Assembly (NCBI RefSeq): GCF_001672915.1
Contig: NZ_LZKR01000223.1
Location: 19,378 to 83,377, forward strand
Origin: Mycobacterium sp. 1245805.9
GTDB taxonomy: Bacteria; Actinomycetota; Actinomycetes; Mycobacteriales; Mycobacteriaceae
Length of the DNA: 64,000 nt
Direction: 5' to 3'
The translations under genes were made by a program, and so were the position numbers. Of this stretch, positions 49,244 to 60,700 are shown piece after piece; positions within the stretch are counted from its first letter, which is position 1; each line of letters begins with the position of its first letter. Under the pieces are notes generated by a model. That model did no database searches, was not told the origin of the DNA, and worked only from the letters and a program-made list of their open reading frames with translations.

Positions 49244-49867
49244 TTATGTTAATCGAGCCAGCCGCAGCGCGGCCTCGATCGCGAGCGCGGGCACGTCGAG
49301 GCTCTTGGAGCGCAGGTCGTGGCGGGCGCCGGTGATCTCGACGACCTCGGTCGGCGCGGCGATCAGCGCGGCGGCGGCGCGCAGTTCGTCGGGCGTGCCG
49401 AACGGATCGGACGTCCCGTGGGTGAACACGGTGGGCACCCGGATGTCGGGAAGGTGCTCGGTGCGGGGGCGTTCCGGCTTGCCCGGGGGGTGGACCGGAT
49501 ACGAGAACAGGGCCAGCACGTCCACCGGAACGCCACCCTCGGCCACGACCATGGACGTCTGCCGGCCGCCGTAGGAGTGACCGCCGGCGATCAGCGGTCC
49601 GCCGGAAAGGCCGCGGCACAACGTGATCGCCTCGACGATCCCCTCGCGGTCGGTGGCCGCCGAGCCGGACGGCGGCCCCTTGGGCCGGCGCCGGCGGTAG
49701 GGCAGGTTGTAGCGCACCGCGAGCCAGCCGCGCCGCGCCCACTCGTCGCAAACCTGTTGCAGCAGTAGTGATTCCCGGTTCCCACCGGCGCCGTGGGTAA
49801 GGACCACGACACCGGCCGGTGCTCCGTCGGGTTCGTGCACGACGCCCGCGATCGCCTCGAGGTTCAT
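49244..49867 (-). CDS. Alpha/beta hydrolase (dienelactone-hydrolase-like, Rv0421c)
   Basis: A 207-residue alpha/beta hydrolase: LTHGAGGNRES (oxyanion region), AGGHSYGGRQTS (Ser nucleophile), FTHGTSDPFG (acid) and GARHDLRSK (His). The ATG overlaps the thiD stop by ATGA, placing it in the thiC-thiD transcript. Rv0421c is the homologue. The substrate is unknown. Confidence 0.88.
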   Translation of the reverse strand: MNLEAIAGVVHEPDGAPAGVVVLTHGAGGNRESLLLQQVCDEWARRGWLAVRYNLPYRRRRPKGPPSGSAATDREGIVEAITLCRGLSGGPLIAGGHSYGGRQTSMVVAEGGVPVDVLALFSYPVHPPGKPERPRTEHLPDIRVPTVFTHGTSDPFGTPDELRAAAALIAAPTEVVEITGARHDLRSKSLDVPALAIEAALRLARLT

Positions 49868-50687
49868 GACAACCGGAACAGCGGCGAGACGGGGCCGTGG
49901 CCGTGGCCGAGCGGATAGGAGGCGCGCAGGCACTCGGTCACCCACCCCTTCGCGAACGCGACCGCGTCCGGCACGGTGTAGCCGTGGGCCAGCGCGCACG
50001 CCGTCGCCGCGGCCAACGTGTCCCCGGCGCCGTGGTCGTGAGTGGTGTCCACCCGCGGCGACCCGAACTCATGAAAGTCGTTGCCGTCGAACAGAAGATC
50101 CGTGCTCGTCGCCGAACCCTGCAGGTGGCCGCCCTTGACCAGCGCCCACTTGGGTCCCAGGGCGTGCAGCGCGCGCGCCGCCTCCCGCTGCGTCTGCGAG
50201 TCGACAACATCGATATCGAGTAGCAGTCGCACTTCGTGCAGGTTCGGGGTCACCAGCGTCGCCAACGGAAAAAGGTCGCCCCGAAGGGAAGTCAGGTCCG
50301 CGGGATCCAATAGCGGATCGCCGTGCATCGACGCGCACACCGGGTCGACCACCAGCGGCGCGTCGCCGCCATGCTGACGCCAGGCCGCGGCGACCGATTC
50401 GATGATCTCACCCGACGCCAGCATGCCGGTCTTGGCCGCCTGCAGCCCGATGTCGTGACATACCACCTCGATCTGGGCGGCGATGACGTCGCCGGGAACC
50501 TTGTGAAAACCCTTGACGCCCACCGAGTTCTGCACGGTCACCGCGGTCACCGCGCACAACGCATGAACCCCGAGCAGCGTGCAGGTGCGCACATCGGCCT
50601 GCATCCCCGCGCCGCCCCCCGAGTCCGAGCCGGCGATCGTCAGCACGCGCAACGGCGTGGCGCCGGGCGGCGCTAGGGGCAGGTATT

Positions 50688-50691
<4 letters not shown>
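49864..50691 (-). CDS. thiD: Hydroxymethylpyrimidine/phosphomethylpyrimidine kinase
   Basis: A 275-residue ribokinase-fold enzyme phosphorylating HMP twice. LTIAGSDSGGGAGMQADVRT (residues 17-36) is the substrate loop, DPVCASMHGDPLL and TPNLHEVRLLL follow, and DTTHDHGAGDTLAAATACALA is the anion-hole/catalytic Asp motif. The start is GTG, overlapping the thiC stop (GTGA); other open codons lie upstream in the same frame but inside thiC. Confidence 0.94.
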
Positions 50692-52310
<1,619 letters not shown>

Positions 52311-52313
52311 TCT

Positions 52314-52406
52314 GTGCTCCCTACGCCGGCATTACCCGGTCAGGTTCGTACGGTCGACGGCCCCGAGCCGTCCTCTCAGCGCACTCGGCGTGCGCTCCCG
52401 CGTGTG
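52314..52406 (-). ncRNA. TPP riboswitch upstream of thiC
   Basis: On the minus strand: CGCGGGAG, GCGCTGAGAGGACGG, ACCTGACCGGGTAATGCC, GGCGTAGGGAG, the standard THI-box order. It ends within 6 nt of the thiC ATG, with GGGAGCACAG as the likely ribosome binding region, so control is probably translational. Confidence 0.93.
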
Positions 52407-52479
52407 GTGGATGGGTCCGTCCGCGACGTTACCCCTTGGGCGGTAGCCGCGAGTACCCAGCGGGTGGGAGGATGCAAAC

Positions 52480-53154
52480 GTGCAACCCGCCGAGAGCCCG
52501 ACGCAGCCGGCCGGTGCGGCCGCGGCCAGGTACCTGAACGTCGGGGCCTTCCGCTTCTGGTTCGTCGGCCAGCGCTGGGAATGGTCCGACGAGGTCGCCC
52601 GGATGCACGGTTACGAACCCGGCGAAGTCGAGCCGACGACCAAACTGCTGCTGTCACACAAGCATCCCGAGGACCGCGCCCACGTCCAGGACCTGCTGGA
52701 CTACGCGCTGCAGTCCGAGGAGTCGTTTTCGAGCCGGCACCGGTTCCTCGACACCGGGGGCAAAGTGCACGACGCGATCGTGGTGGCCGACCGCATGCTG
52801 GACGACTCCGGCGCGGTGGTGGGCACCGCCGGGTATTACATCGACCTCACCCACACCTTCGACGAGGCGCGGCAGGAAGTGCTCGACGAGGCCCTGCCGG
52901 ACCTGTTCGAGAACCGCGCGGCCATCGAGCAGGCCAAAGGCGTGCTGATGTACGTCTACCGGGTCAGCGCCGAGCAGGCCTTCCGCGTGCTGCAGTGGCG
53001 CTCGCAGGAGACGAACGTGAAGCTGCGCTCCCTGGCAAAGCAATTGCTGGCCGAGGTCGTGACGCTGCCGGCTCCGACCGCCGCCGCCCAAAGCCAGTTC
53101 GACCACTTGCTGCTGACGGTCCACGAACGGATCCCCGCGGAGCCGTCCGCGTAA
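52480..53154 (+). CDS. PAS-ANTAR regulator (RNA-binding antiterminator type)
   Basis: A 224-residue protein. The PAS domain spans about residues 20-125 (FRFWFVGQRWEWSDEVARMHGYEPGEV, HPEDRAHVQDLLDYAL). The ANTAR domain follows (LPDLFENRAAIEQAKGVLMYVYRVSAEQAFRVLQWRSQETNVKLRSLAKQLL, about 143-195) with the usual aromatic and Ala pattern. ANTAR proteins bind paired hairpins in mRNA leaders and prevent termination; PAS would sense the trigger. The start is GTG after GGGAGG. It leads a three-gene signalling block followed by STAS and the large hybrid kinase/phosphatase. Confidence 0.88.
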   Translation: MQPAESPTQPAGAAAARYLNVGAFRFWFVGQRWEWSDEVARMHGYEPGEVEPTTKLLLSHKHPEDRAHVQDLLDYALQSEESFSSRHRFLDTGGKVHDAIVVADRMLDDSGAVVGTAGYYIDLTHTFDEARQEVLDEALPDLFENRAAIEQAKGVLMYVYRVSAEQAFRVLQWRSQETNVKLRSLAKQLLAEVVTLPAPTAAAQSQFDHLLLTVHERIPAEPSA

Positions 53155-53185
53155 TCGCTAGGCTTCGAAACACCCTTTCCTGGGC

Positions 53186-53617
53186 ATGCTGCACATTCGG
53201 GACGCCGCAGTGACCCCCAGAAGGGATTCCGTTTTGTTCGAGGCGGTGAAAGGCATGGAATTGTTGGCGGTTGACCACGAGGCCCGGGAGGAAGCTGTAC
53301 TCGTTCGGGTCAAAGGCGATGTCGATTCCAGCACCGTCGACCAGCTCACGCCCCACCTGGTCGCCGCGCTGCAGGTGGCCGCGAAGCACCCGGCCCGGTT
53401 GGTGATCGTCGACCTGCAACCGGTGACCTTCTTCGGCAGCGCGGCGTTGAACGCGGTTCTCGACTGCCACGAGGGTGGCAAGGAAACCGGCACGTCGGTG
53501 CGGCTGGTCGCGGACAACGACCAGGTTCTTCGACCCATCCAGGTGACCGAGCTCGATCGCATCCTCGAGGTGTACCCGACGCTTTCCGACGCTCTGCAAC
53601 GCGACCGCCCGCAATGA
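53186..53617 (+). CDS. STAS-domain anti-sigma-factor antagonist
   Basis: A STAS protein of at most 143 residues: LVRVKGDVDSSTVDQLTPHLVAAL, LVIVDLQPVTFFGSAALNAVLD, with Ser in FFGSAAL at the usual phosphorylation position. The true start is uncertain: ATG 53186, GTG 53210 or GTG/ATG at 53246/53255 are all possible and only change the tail before the domain. Its TGA overlaps the start of the hybrid protein, which carries a matching kinase and phosphatase, so this is the likely partner-switch antagonist. Confidence 0.85.
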   Translation: MLHIRDAAVTPRRDSVLFEAVKGMELLAVDHEAREEAVLVRVKGDVDSSTVDQLTPHLVAALQVAAKHPARLVIVDLQPVTFFGSAALNAVLDCHEGGKETGTSVRLVADNDQVLRPIQVTELDRILEVYPTLSDALQRDRPQ

Positions 53618-56600
53618 GTCCGCTGCCGGCCGACCTCGCGGCGGCGGTAGCCCTGGGCGGCGAGATGGGCCGCCGGTTTGCCGAGTTCGACTGGGATGCG
53701 CACCCTTTGGGGCCGCCGCAGCGGTGGCCGGCCGAGTTCCGCGCGGCGGCGGTCACGGCGCTGACCTCACGGTTCCCGATCGTGCTGTGGCTGGGGGCGC
53801 AGGAGCTGTTCCTGGTCTACAACGACGCCTACATACCGGCGCTGGCCGACAAGCACCCGTCCGCGCTCGGCCGGCCCGGCCGGGAAGTCTGGTGGGACAT
53901 CTGGGAATCGATCTCGCCCATGCTGGCGGGCGTCATCACGACGGGCGAAGCCACCTGGTCCGACGACCTGCTGCTGACGATGGTGGTGGAAGGCCGGCGG
54001 CTGGATCGGTATTTCACGTTCACCTACGGCCCGTTGATCGCCGACGGCGGCGACGTCTCCGGGATTTTCTGCGCGGTGAACGAAACAACCGAGCGGGTGC
54101 TGGGGGAGCGGCGCCTGCGCCTGCTCAACGACCTGGCCGCCACCGTCATCGGAACCCAGAGCATCGACGCCGCCGTCGACGCCGCCGTCGCGGTGTGTGC
54201 GGCCCAGCCGGCGGACCTGCCGTTCATCGCCGTCTACGTCGCCGACGCCGACGGCGACACCGCGCTGCGCGGCGCGACGGGGTCGGTGCTGCCGGCCCTG
54301 CCGCGATCGCTACGGGCATTGACCGATGACGTCGCGGCGGCGCTGTCCGGGCTCGCGGCGATCCTCGGCGACGACTGTCCGGAACGGGCGCTGGTGTTGC
54401 CGTTCGGCCAGGACTCCGCCGCCGGGGCGCTGGTCGTCGGCATCAATCCGCGCTGCCCGCTCGACGACCAGTACCGCGGCTTCTGTCAGCTGCTGGCCGA
54501 CCAGCTGTCGTCGACATTCGCGCGGATTGTCTCCTACGAACAGCAGCGGCTGCGGGCCGACGCGCTCGCCGAGTTGGACCGCGCCAAGACGGCGTTCCTG
54601 ACCAACGTCAGCCACGAATTCCGCACGCCGCTAACCCTTTTGCTGGGGCCGCTCGAGGACGCGCTGTCCGATGCGCCGCCCGACAGCGTGCTGGCGGACC
54701 GCCTGACCACCGCGGACCGCAACGCAAGGCGGCTGCAGCGCCTGGTCGACTCGCTGCTCGATTTCTCGCGCATCGAGGTGGGCCGGGCGAACGCGCAACT
54801 GGTGTGCACCGACGTCGGTGCGCTCACCGAGCACGTTGCGTCGTCGTTCACCGAGCTGTGCCAGCGGGCGGGCCTGGAACTCGTGTTGGACTGCGCCCCG
54901 GCGCTCGCCGACGTCGACCCGGGCATGTGGGAAACCATCGTGCTCAACCTGCTTTCCAACGCCGTCAAGTACACGCTGCGCGGCTCGATCACGGTCGAGG
55001 TGCGCGCCGAGCCCGCGGATTGCCGAATCACATTGCGGGACACCGGGGTTGGGATCGCTCCGGAGGACCTGGACCGGTTGTTCGAACGCTTCTACCGGGC
55101 CGACAACAGCCGCGGCCGCAGCGTGGAGGGCGCCGGCATCGGGCTGTCGCTGGTGCGCGGGCTCGTCGAGCTGCAACGCGGAACGGTGCAGATCGAGAGC
55201 GAGCCGGACCGCGGAACCACGGTCACCATCCGGCTGCCGCGATCGGTCACCGATACGCCCGTCGAGCAGATCCCCGAGGGCACGCCGGACGCGAGCAACC
55301 CGTACGTCGCCGAGGCGCGGCAGTGGCTGACGCCCGTCCCTGACCCGGCCGCCGCGCCGGCCGCACATGACGGCTCGCGCCAATTGGTGTTGGTCGCCGA
55401 CGACAACGCCGACATGCGCGCCCACCTGGAGCGCGTGCTATCGCCCCATTGGCAAACGGTTTTGGTCGCCGACGGGGAGTCGGCGCTGGCCGCGACGAGG
55501 GAGCTGCGTCCGGACGCGATCGTGACCGACGTGATGATGCCGGGCCTCAGCGGCTTCGATCTGGTCGCGGCGATTCGCGCGGACCCGGCGCTGGCGCCCA
55601 CGCCGGTGCTGATGCTGTCGGCGCGGGCAGGCGCGGAGGCCGTCGACGAGGGCTTCGCCGCCGGGGCCGACGACTACCTACCCAAGCCGTTCCGGTCGCA
55701 GGAGCTGGTCGACCGGGTGGCGTCGCGGTTGTCCGCGGTCGCCCGGGAGCGCGACCACCAGCGGCGCCACGAACGGCTCGACCTGGCGCAGCTCGACTCC
55801 GCCCTGCAGGCCGCCGACTCGGTGGCCGGGGTCTTGCGCGCGCTGATCGACGCCGGCGCGGGGTCGGGAGGACCGGCCGCCGTGACGATCGGGTTGTTCG
55901 ACGGCGAGCGCCACGTCCGGTTCGAGTACGCCGGCGACGTGCCCGCGGAGGTGCGGGACCGCTACCACGTGGCCGCGCTCGACGCCCCGCTGGTGGGAGT
56001 GGACGTCATGAACAGCGGCGAGCCGATGGTCGTCGGCGACACCTTCGACCTGGCCCCGCGCTACGAGCACGCGGTGCGCGACACCGCGGCGAGCGTCCGC
56101 GCCTGCGTCGCTCATCCGTTGCGCGACAACGGCGGTCGCGTCATCGGCGTGCTGGCGCTGCTGTGGCCCACGCCGCGCCGGTTCGACGCCGCCGAACTCG
56201 ACACGTTCCGCCGGATGGCGGCGCTCACCCAGTCGGCGGTGGACCGGCTGCGTGTCATGGCGCGCGAGCACCGGATCGCCGTCGACTTCCAGGAGCACCT
56301 GCTGGACTTGGATCGCGGCTCGACCGCGGCCGTCGTGGCGGCCGTCTACCAGCCGGCCGGGGAGGCGATGCGGGTCGGCGGCGATTGGTACTCGGTGACC
56401 CCGCTGGGCCGCGCCGGCCGGATCGGCATATCGGTCGGCGACGTCGTCGGGCACGGCCTGGCCGCGGCGATCGTGATGAGCAGGCTGCGCGCCGCGGTGG
56501 CCGCCTCGGCGCTCAGCGCGGCCGAGCCGGCCGCGGTGCTGGGCGCGCTGGACCGCTACGCCGCCAGCGTCACCGGCGCCCGCTGCGCGACGGTGGCCTA

Positions 56601-57411
56601 CGCCCTCGTCGACATCGGCGCAACGGACTCCGGCGGCGCCATCGTCAGCTACAGCTGCGCCGGGCACCCGTACCCGCTGCTCATTCCCGCCGACGGCGAT
56701 CCGGTCTACCTCGAGTCGGGTCGGCGGCCCCCGGTGGCCGTCCGGGACAGCGGCCCAGGGAACGTCACCGACAACGTCACCGCGACGGCCGAGCTGGCGC
56801 CGGGAAGCCTGCTCCTGCTCTATACCGACGGGCTCATCGAGCGTGCCGGCGAGACGCTCGACCAAGGGTTCGCCCGCCTGAAGGCCGCGGCGGCCGGGTG
56901 TGCCGGCCTGCCGGTCGAATCGGTGTGCGCCGAGCTGCTGGCGCGGATGACCCCGCCGGGGGGCTACCGCGACGACGTCGTGGTGCTCGCGCTGCGCCCG
57001 AGCCACGCTGGTGCGCGCAGCTTCGCCGCCGTGCTGCCGGCGGTGCCGGCGCAGATCCCCGCCGCGCGCCGCCAGCTACGGGCTTGGCTGGACAGCATCG
57101 CCGCGGTGCCGCGCCGCGAGGAGGACATCCTGCTGGCGACCGGGGAGGCGGTCACCAACGCCATCGAACACGGCAGCCGCTGCGAGCCGCGACGGACCGT
57201 CTCCATCGAGGCCTTCCTGCACGGGGAGACCGTCGCGGTCACCGTCAGCGACACCGGGAGCTGGGTCGGCGATTCGTCAGTCAGCCTGCGCAGCCACCGG
57301 CGCGGTCGCGGGCTCACCCTGATCGGCGGGCTGGCCGACCGCGTCGCCACCGTCCGCACCCCGGGCGGCACCCGGGTCACGCTCGAGTTCGATCACGCGG
57401 TGAGCGGCTAG
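53614..57411 (+). CDS. Eight-module hybrid: PAS-GAF-histidine kinase-receiver-GAF-PP2C phosphatase-anti-sigma kinase
   Basis: A single 1265-residue frame. The domains in order are: PAS-like (about 25-160); GAF (170-305); HisKA with His334 (NVSHEFRTPL); HATPase (435-545, N-box NLLSNAVKYT, GAGIGLSLVRG); receiver (590-705) with Asp639 (TDVMMPG) and Lys691; GAF (730-880); SpoIIE/PP2C phosphatase (905-1130; GGDWY 922-926, GDVVGHG 942-948, YTDGLIE 1070-1076, Asp1120-1121); and a C-terminal RsbW-like HATPase (1145-1262; GEAVTNAIEH with Asn1182). All catalytic residues are present. It could phosphorylate and dephosphorylate the coupled STAS protein under two-component control. It resembles an enlarged Rv1364c with an added histidine kinase. 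No sigma factor gene is adjacent. Confidence 0.92.
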   Translation: MSPLPADLAAAVALGGEMGRRFAEFDWDAHPLGPPQRWPAEFRAAAVTALTSRFPIVLWLGAQELFLVYNDAYIPALADKHPSALGRPGREVWWDIWESISPMLAGVITTGEATWSDDLLLTMVVEGRRLDRYFTFTYGPLIADGGDVSGIFCAVNETTERVLGERRLRLLNDLAATVIGTQSIDAAVDAAVAVCAAQPADLPFIAVYVADADGDTALRGATGSVLPALPRSLRALTDDVAAALSGLAAILGDDCPERALVLPFGQDSAAGALVVGINPRCPLDDQYRGFCQLLADQLSSTFARIVSYEQQRLRADALAELDRAKTAFLTNVSHEFRTPLTLLLGPLEDALSDAPPDSVLADRLTTADRNARRLQRLVDSLLDFSRIEVGRANAQLVCTDVGALTEHVASSFTELCQRAGLELVLDCAPALADVDPGMWETIVLNLLSNAVKYTLRGSITVEVRAEPADCRITLRDTGVGIAPEDLDRLFERFYRADNSRGRSVEGAGIGLSLVRGLVELQRGTVQIESEPDRGTTVTIRLPRSVTDTPVEQIPEGTPDASNPYVAEARQWLTPVPDPAAAPAAHDGSRQLVLVADDNADMRAHLERVLSPHWQTVLVADGESALAATRELRPDAIVTDVMMPGLSGFDLVAAIRADPALAPTPVLMLSARAGAEAVDEGFAAGADDYLPKPFRSQELVDRVASRLSAVARERDHQRRHERLDLAQLDSALQAADSVAGVLRALIDAGAGSGGPAAVTIGLFDGERHVRFEYAGDVPAEVRDRYHVAALDAPLVGVDVMNSGEPMVVGDTFDLAPRYEHAVRDTAASVRACVAHPLRDNGGRVIGVLALLWPTPRRFDAAELDTFRRMAALTQSAVDRLRVMAREHRIAVDFQEHLLDLDRGSTAAVVAAVYQPAGEAMRVGGDWYSVTPLGRAGRIGISVGDVVGHGLAAAIVMSRLRAAVAASALSAAEPAAVLGALDRYAASVTGARCATVAYALVDIGATDSGGAIVSYSCAGHPYPLLIPADGDPVYLESGRRPPVAVRDSGPGNVTDNVTATAELAPGSLLLLYTDGLIERAGETLDQGFARLKAAAAGCAGLPVESVCAELLARMTPPGGYRDDVVVLALRPSHAGARSFAAVLPAVPAQIPAARRQLRAWLDSIAAVPRREEDILLATGEAVTNAIEHGSRCEPRRTVSIEAFLHGETVAVTVSDTGSWVGDSSVSLRSHRRGRGLTLIGGLADRVATVRTPGGTRVTLEFDHAVSG

Positions 57412-57421
57412 GCGTAAGGGG

Positions 57422-57697
57422 CTAGACCTCTTCCATCGCCTCGCCCAGCTCTTCGAGGAGCCGGTTGTGGTGGTTGCTCGCGAGCACGTGGCCGGCGGCG
57501 ATGACCAGGGCGACGGGCCAGTCGATGAGTTCGAACGCCGCCAGGGCCGCCAGGCCGCCGTAGTAGGCCAGCTGCTCGGGCCGCGGAATCTCCACCTGAC
57601 CCACCACCGGCACGTTCACCACGAACGTTTCGCCCTCGCGGATCTTCTCCACGGCCTCGCGCTGCGAGGTCCCGGTGCGCGACTTCTTTTCGGCCAT
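57422..57697 (-). CDS. Small conserved protein with one hydrophobic segment (Rv0424c-like)
   Basis: A 91-residue protein. A charged N-terminus (KKSRTGTSQREAVEKIREGE) precedes VVNVPVVGQVEIPRPEQLAYYGG and a hydrophobic stretch AALAAFELIDWPVALVIAAGHVLA, then an acidic tail ending in GEAMEEV. It is the Rv0424c homologue beside ctpH. The ELIDWPVALVIAAG motif recurs as GLVEWPVLLAVGGG in the small protein on the other side of ctpH (62211-62651), suggesting both serve the same partner. Confidence 0.82.
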   Translation of the reverse strand: MAEKKSRTGTSQREAVEKIREGETFVVNVPVVGQVEIPRPEQLAYYGGLAALAAFELIDWPVALVIAAGHVLASNHHNRLLEELGEAMEEV

Positions 57698-57758
57698 GAT
57701 TCGCCTTTCGGTAACGAAGGGTTTGCCGCCCCGCCGAGTACCCCGACCACCGTCGGAT

Positions 57759-60700
57759 TTATGTCGACGACCGACTCCGTGTCCGATCCGCTGGTTTCGT
57801 CGATCGCTTTGGTGCTGAAGGTGCCTCTGGTGCAACTCTATGCGCTGCTTTGGCGGGCCGGGGTGGTTGAGATTCGCCATTCCGATCCGACGACTCACCG
57901 TTCGTCGCGTCAGGCCCTGGTGGCAGCGTGTGCGGGCTGCCCCAACCATCCGAAACCCGGTTCAGAACGGCTATCGCGACGGTCGCCCCGGCGGCGGCCC
58001 CCAGAGCCTGTCCCCAGCCGAGGGGACCAAGCGGTGTGCAGCCGAGCAACTGGCTGACCACCGGGATGCTGATCAGCGTCCCCATCGCGCCGAGCGAGCC
58101 CACCGCCGTGAGCACCACCAGCGGGGCGTGAGAATCCAGCAGCGTCTGGCCCAGCTCGGCGCCCACCAGCGCGACCAGCGCCACCGTGGAGGCCCGCTGC
58201 GGGCGTCCGGTGACGCTCGCCATCGCCCAGGCCACCGTCGTCGCGGCGGCCGTGGTGACGCCGCGGATGGCCACCGCGCGCCACAGCGCCGGCTGGTCGG
58301 GACCCCGAATGCCCGGGTCCATCGGGGTGCTGGGCTCGCTGACCGCCAGGGCGGCGGCCGGCAGGGCGTCGGTCATCATGTTCACCAGCAGCAGCTGGCG
58401 GGTGTTCAGCGGCGACGTGCCGGTGATCGCGCTGCCGATGACCGCGAACAGCACCTCGCCGGCGTTGCCGCCCAGCAGCACCGACACCGCCGCCTGCACC
58501 CGCTGCCAGAGCTGGCGTCCCTCTTCGATGGCCTGCACCAGCGCCTCGATGCGGGCGTCCACCAGCACCACGTCGGCCGCCATGTGGGCGGGGTCGCTGC
58601 CGCCCGCCACCACGCCGATGCCGACGGTGGCGGCCCGGATGGCGGCGGCGTCGTTGGAGCCGTCGCCGACCATGGCGCACAGCACGCCGGCGCCCTCCAA
58701 CGTCTGGACGACCTGCACCTTGTTCTCGGGCGTCATCCGCGCGAAGATGACCCGCTCGGTCACGACGCGCTCCTGGTCCTTGCGCGACAGTGCGTCCCAC
58801 TCGGAACCGCTGATCACCTGCTCGTCGGTCACCGCCAGGCCGAGCTCGCGGGCGATGGCCAGCGCGGTGATGGGGTGGTCGCCGGTGATCAGCTTGATGC
58901 CCACGCCCTGGCGGCGCAGGTTCGCCAGCAGGTCGACCGCCTCGGGGCGCGGCGTGTCGGACAGGCCGAGGAACCCGGTCAGGGTCAGCCCGTCGCGGCA
59001 GAAGTCCGCGATGTCGTCCGGGTCGTCCTTGATCGCCTCGGCCTGTTGCGGTGTCAGCCGCCGCTGGGCCACCGCGATCACCCGGAGGCCGCCGGCGGCC
59101 AGTTCCCCGACCGCTTTCTGGATCTTCGGGCCGGTGTTCTCGCAGGCGGCCAGCACCACTTCGGGCGCGCCCTTGACGGTCAGCTCCGTGCCGGTGACCG
59201 AGGCTGAGAACGACCGCCCGGAGCGGAAGGGCAGGTGCGCTTGCGCCTCCTCGGTGGGGGCCGAGCCGTCGAGCGAACGCTGCGCCGCCTCGACGATGGC
59301 GGCGTCGGTGGCGTGCGCATGCGGGCTGCCGTTGGCGGCGGGTGCGGCGTGCGCCGCGTGGCGCAGCACCTCCTCGGGGGAGTGGCCCGGCGCCGGGCGG
59401 ACCTCCGCCACCCGCAGGCGGTTCTCGCTCAGCGTGCCCGTCTTGTCGAAGCAGACGACGTCGATGCGGCCGAGCGCCTCGACAGACCGCGGAACGCGGA
59501 CCAGCGCGCCGAACTTGGTCAGCCGCCGCGCGGACGCCGACTGGGCCAGCGTCGCCACCAGGGGCATCCCTTCGGGAACCGCGGCGACGGCGATCGCGAT
59601 GCCGCTGGCCACGGCCTGGCGCAGGCCCGTTCCGCGCAGCAGCCCGAGCCCGCCGACCAGCGCGCCGCCGGTGACGCTGACGGGGAAGGCCCGGTTGGTG
59701 AGCTGGCTGAGCTGATGCTGCAGGCCGATGTCGGACGCGGTGTCGCCGGACACCAGCTCGGCGGCGCGGCGCTCCTGGGTGTCGGCGCCCACCGCCGTCA
59801 CCACCGCGACCGCGGTGCCCGCCACGACGGTGGTCCCGGCGTACAGCATGCAGCGACGCTCGGCCAGGTCGGCGCCCGGCGTGGCGTCGACCTGCTTCTC
59901 CACCGACAGCGACTCGCCGGTGAGCGTCGACTCGTCGACCTCGACGTCGATCTCCTCGACGATCCGCGCGTCGGCGGGCACCACCTCGTGCGTGCGGATC
60001 TCGATGACGTCGCCGGGCCGCAGCTGCGCCGCGATGACGTCGGTGTAGCTGCGCTCGCCGTCCGGACCGGTGTCGACCCTGCGGGCCGGCGGGATCTGCT
60101 GCGCCAGCAGGCGATCGAGGCGGTTCTCGGCGCGCAGCCGCTGGCTGGCCGCCAGGATGGAGTTGCCGGTCAGGACCGAGAACACCAGGACGGCGTCGAC
60201 GGGCGAACCGAGCACCGCGCTGGCCGCCGACCCGAGCGCCAGCACCGGGGTCAGCGGGTCGGTCAGCTCGGCGCGGACGGCCTTGAGGAGCTGCCACACC
60301 GCGTTCGGGGGCGCGTCTGCCCGCCCTTCGGGCGGGGCATCCGCCTTCGGCTCGGGCGGCGGCAGGGCCTTGCGCACCTGCTCGACCGACATCGCGTGCC
60401 ATTCGTGAACGGCCGCCGGCCGCGGCGCGTCCGCCGTCATGATCCCGCGGGCCAGCAGGTAGCCGGACAGCGCGCCCGCCGCGGCGCCGGTGGTCACCGG
60501 TCCCGGGCCGAGGCCACGGACGCCCGGGATCATCAGGAGCGATCCCATGGCCGTCGCGCCGGCCGCTATCCCGACCCCGCGCTGGGTGGCCGCCTTGGCC
60601 GCCGGAAGCGCATGCAGCACCCGCCAGGCGGCCGTCAGGTCGGGCAGCAGCAGGTCCGCGCACCAGGGCGGCGGGCCGGCGCCGGGCTGCGGCAGCACGC

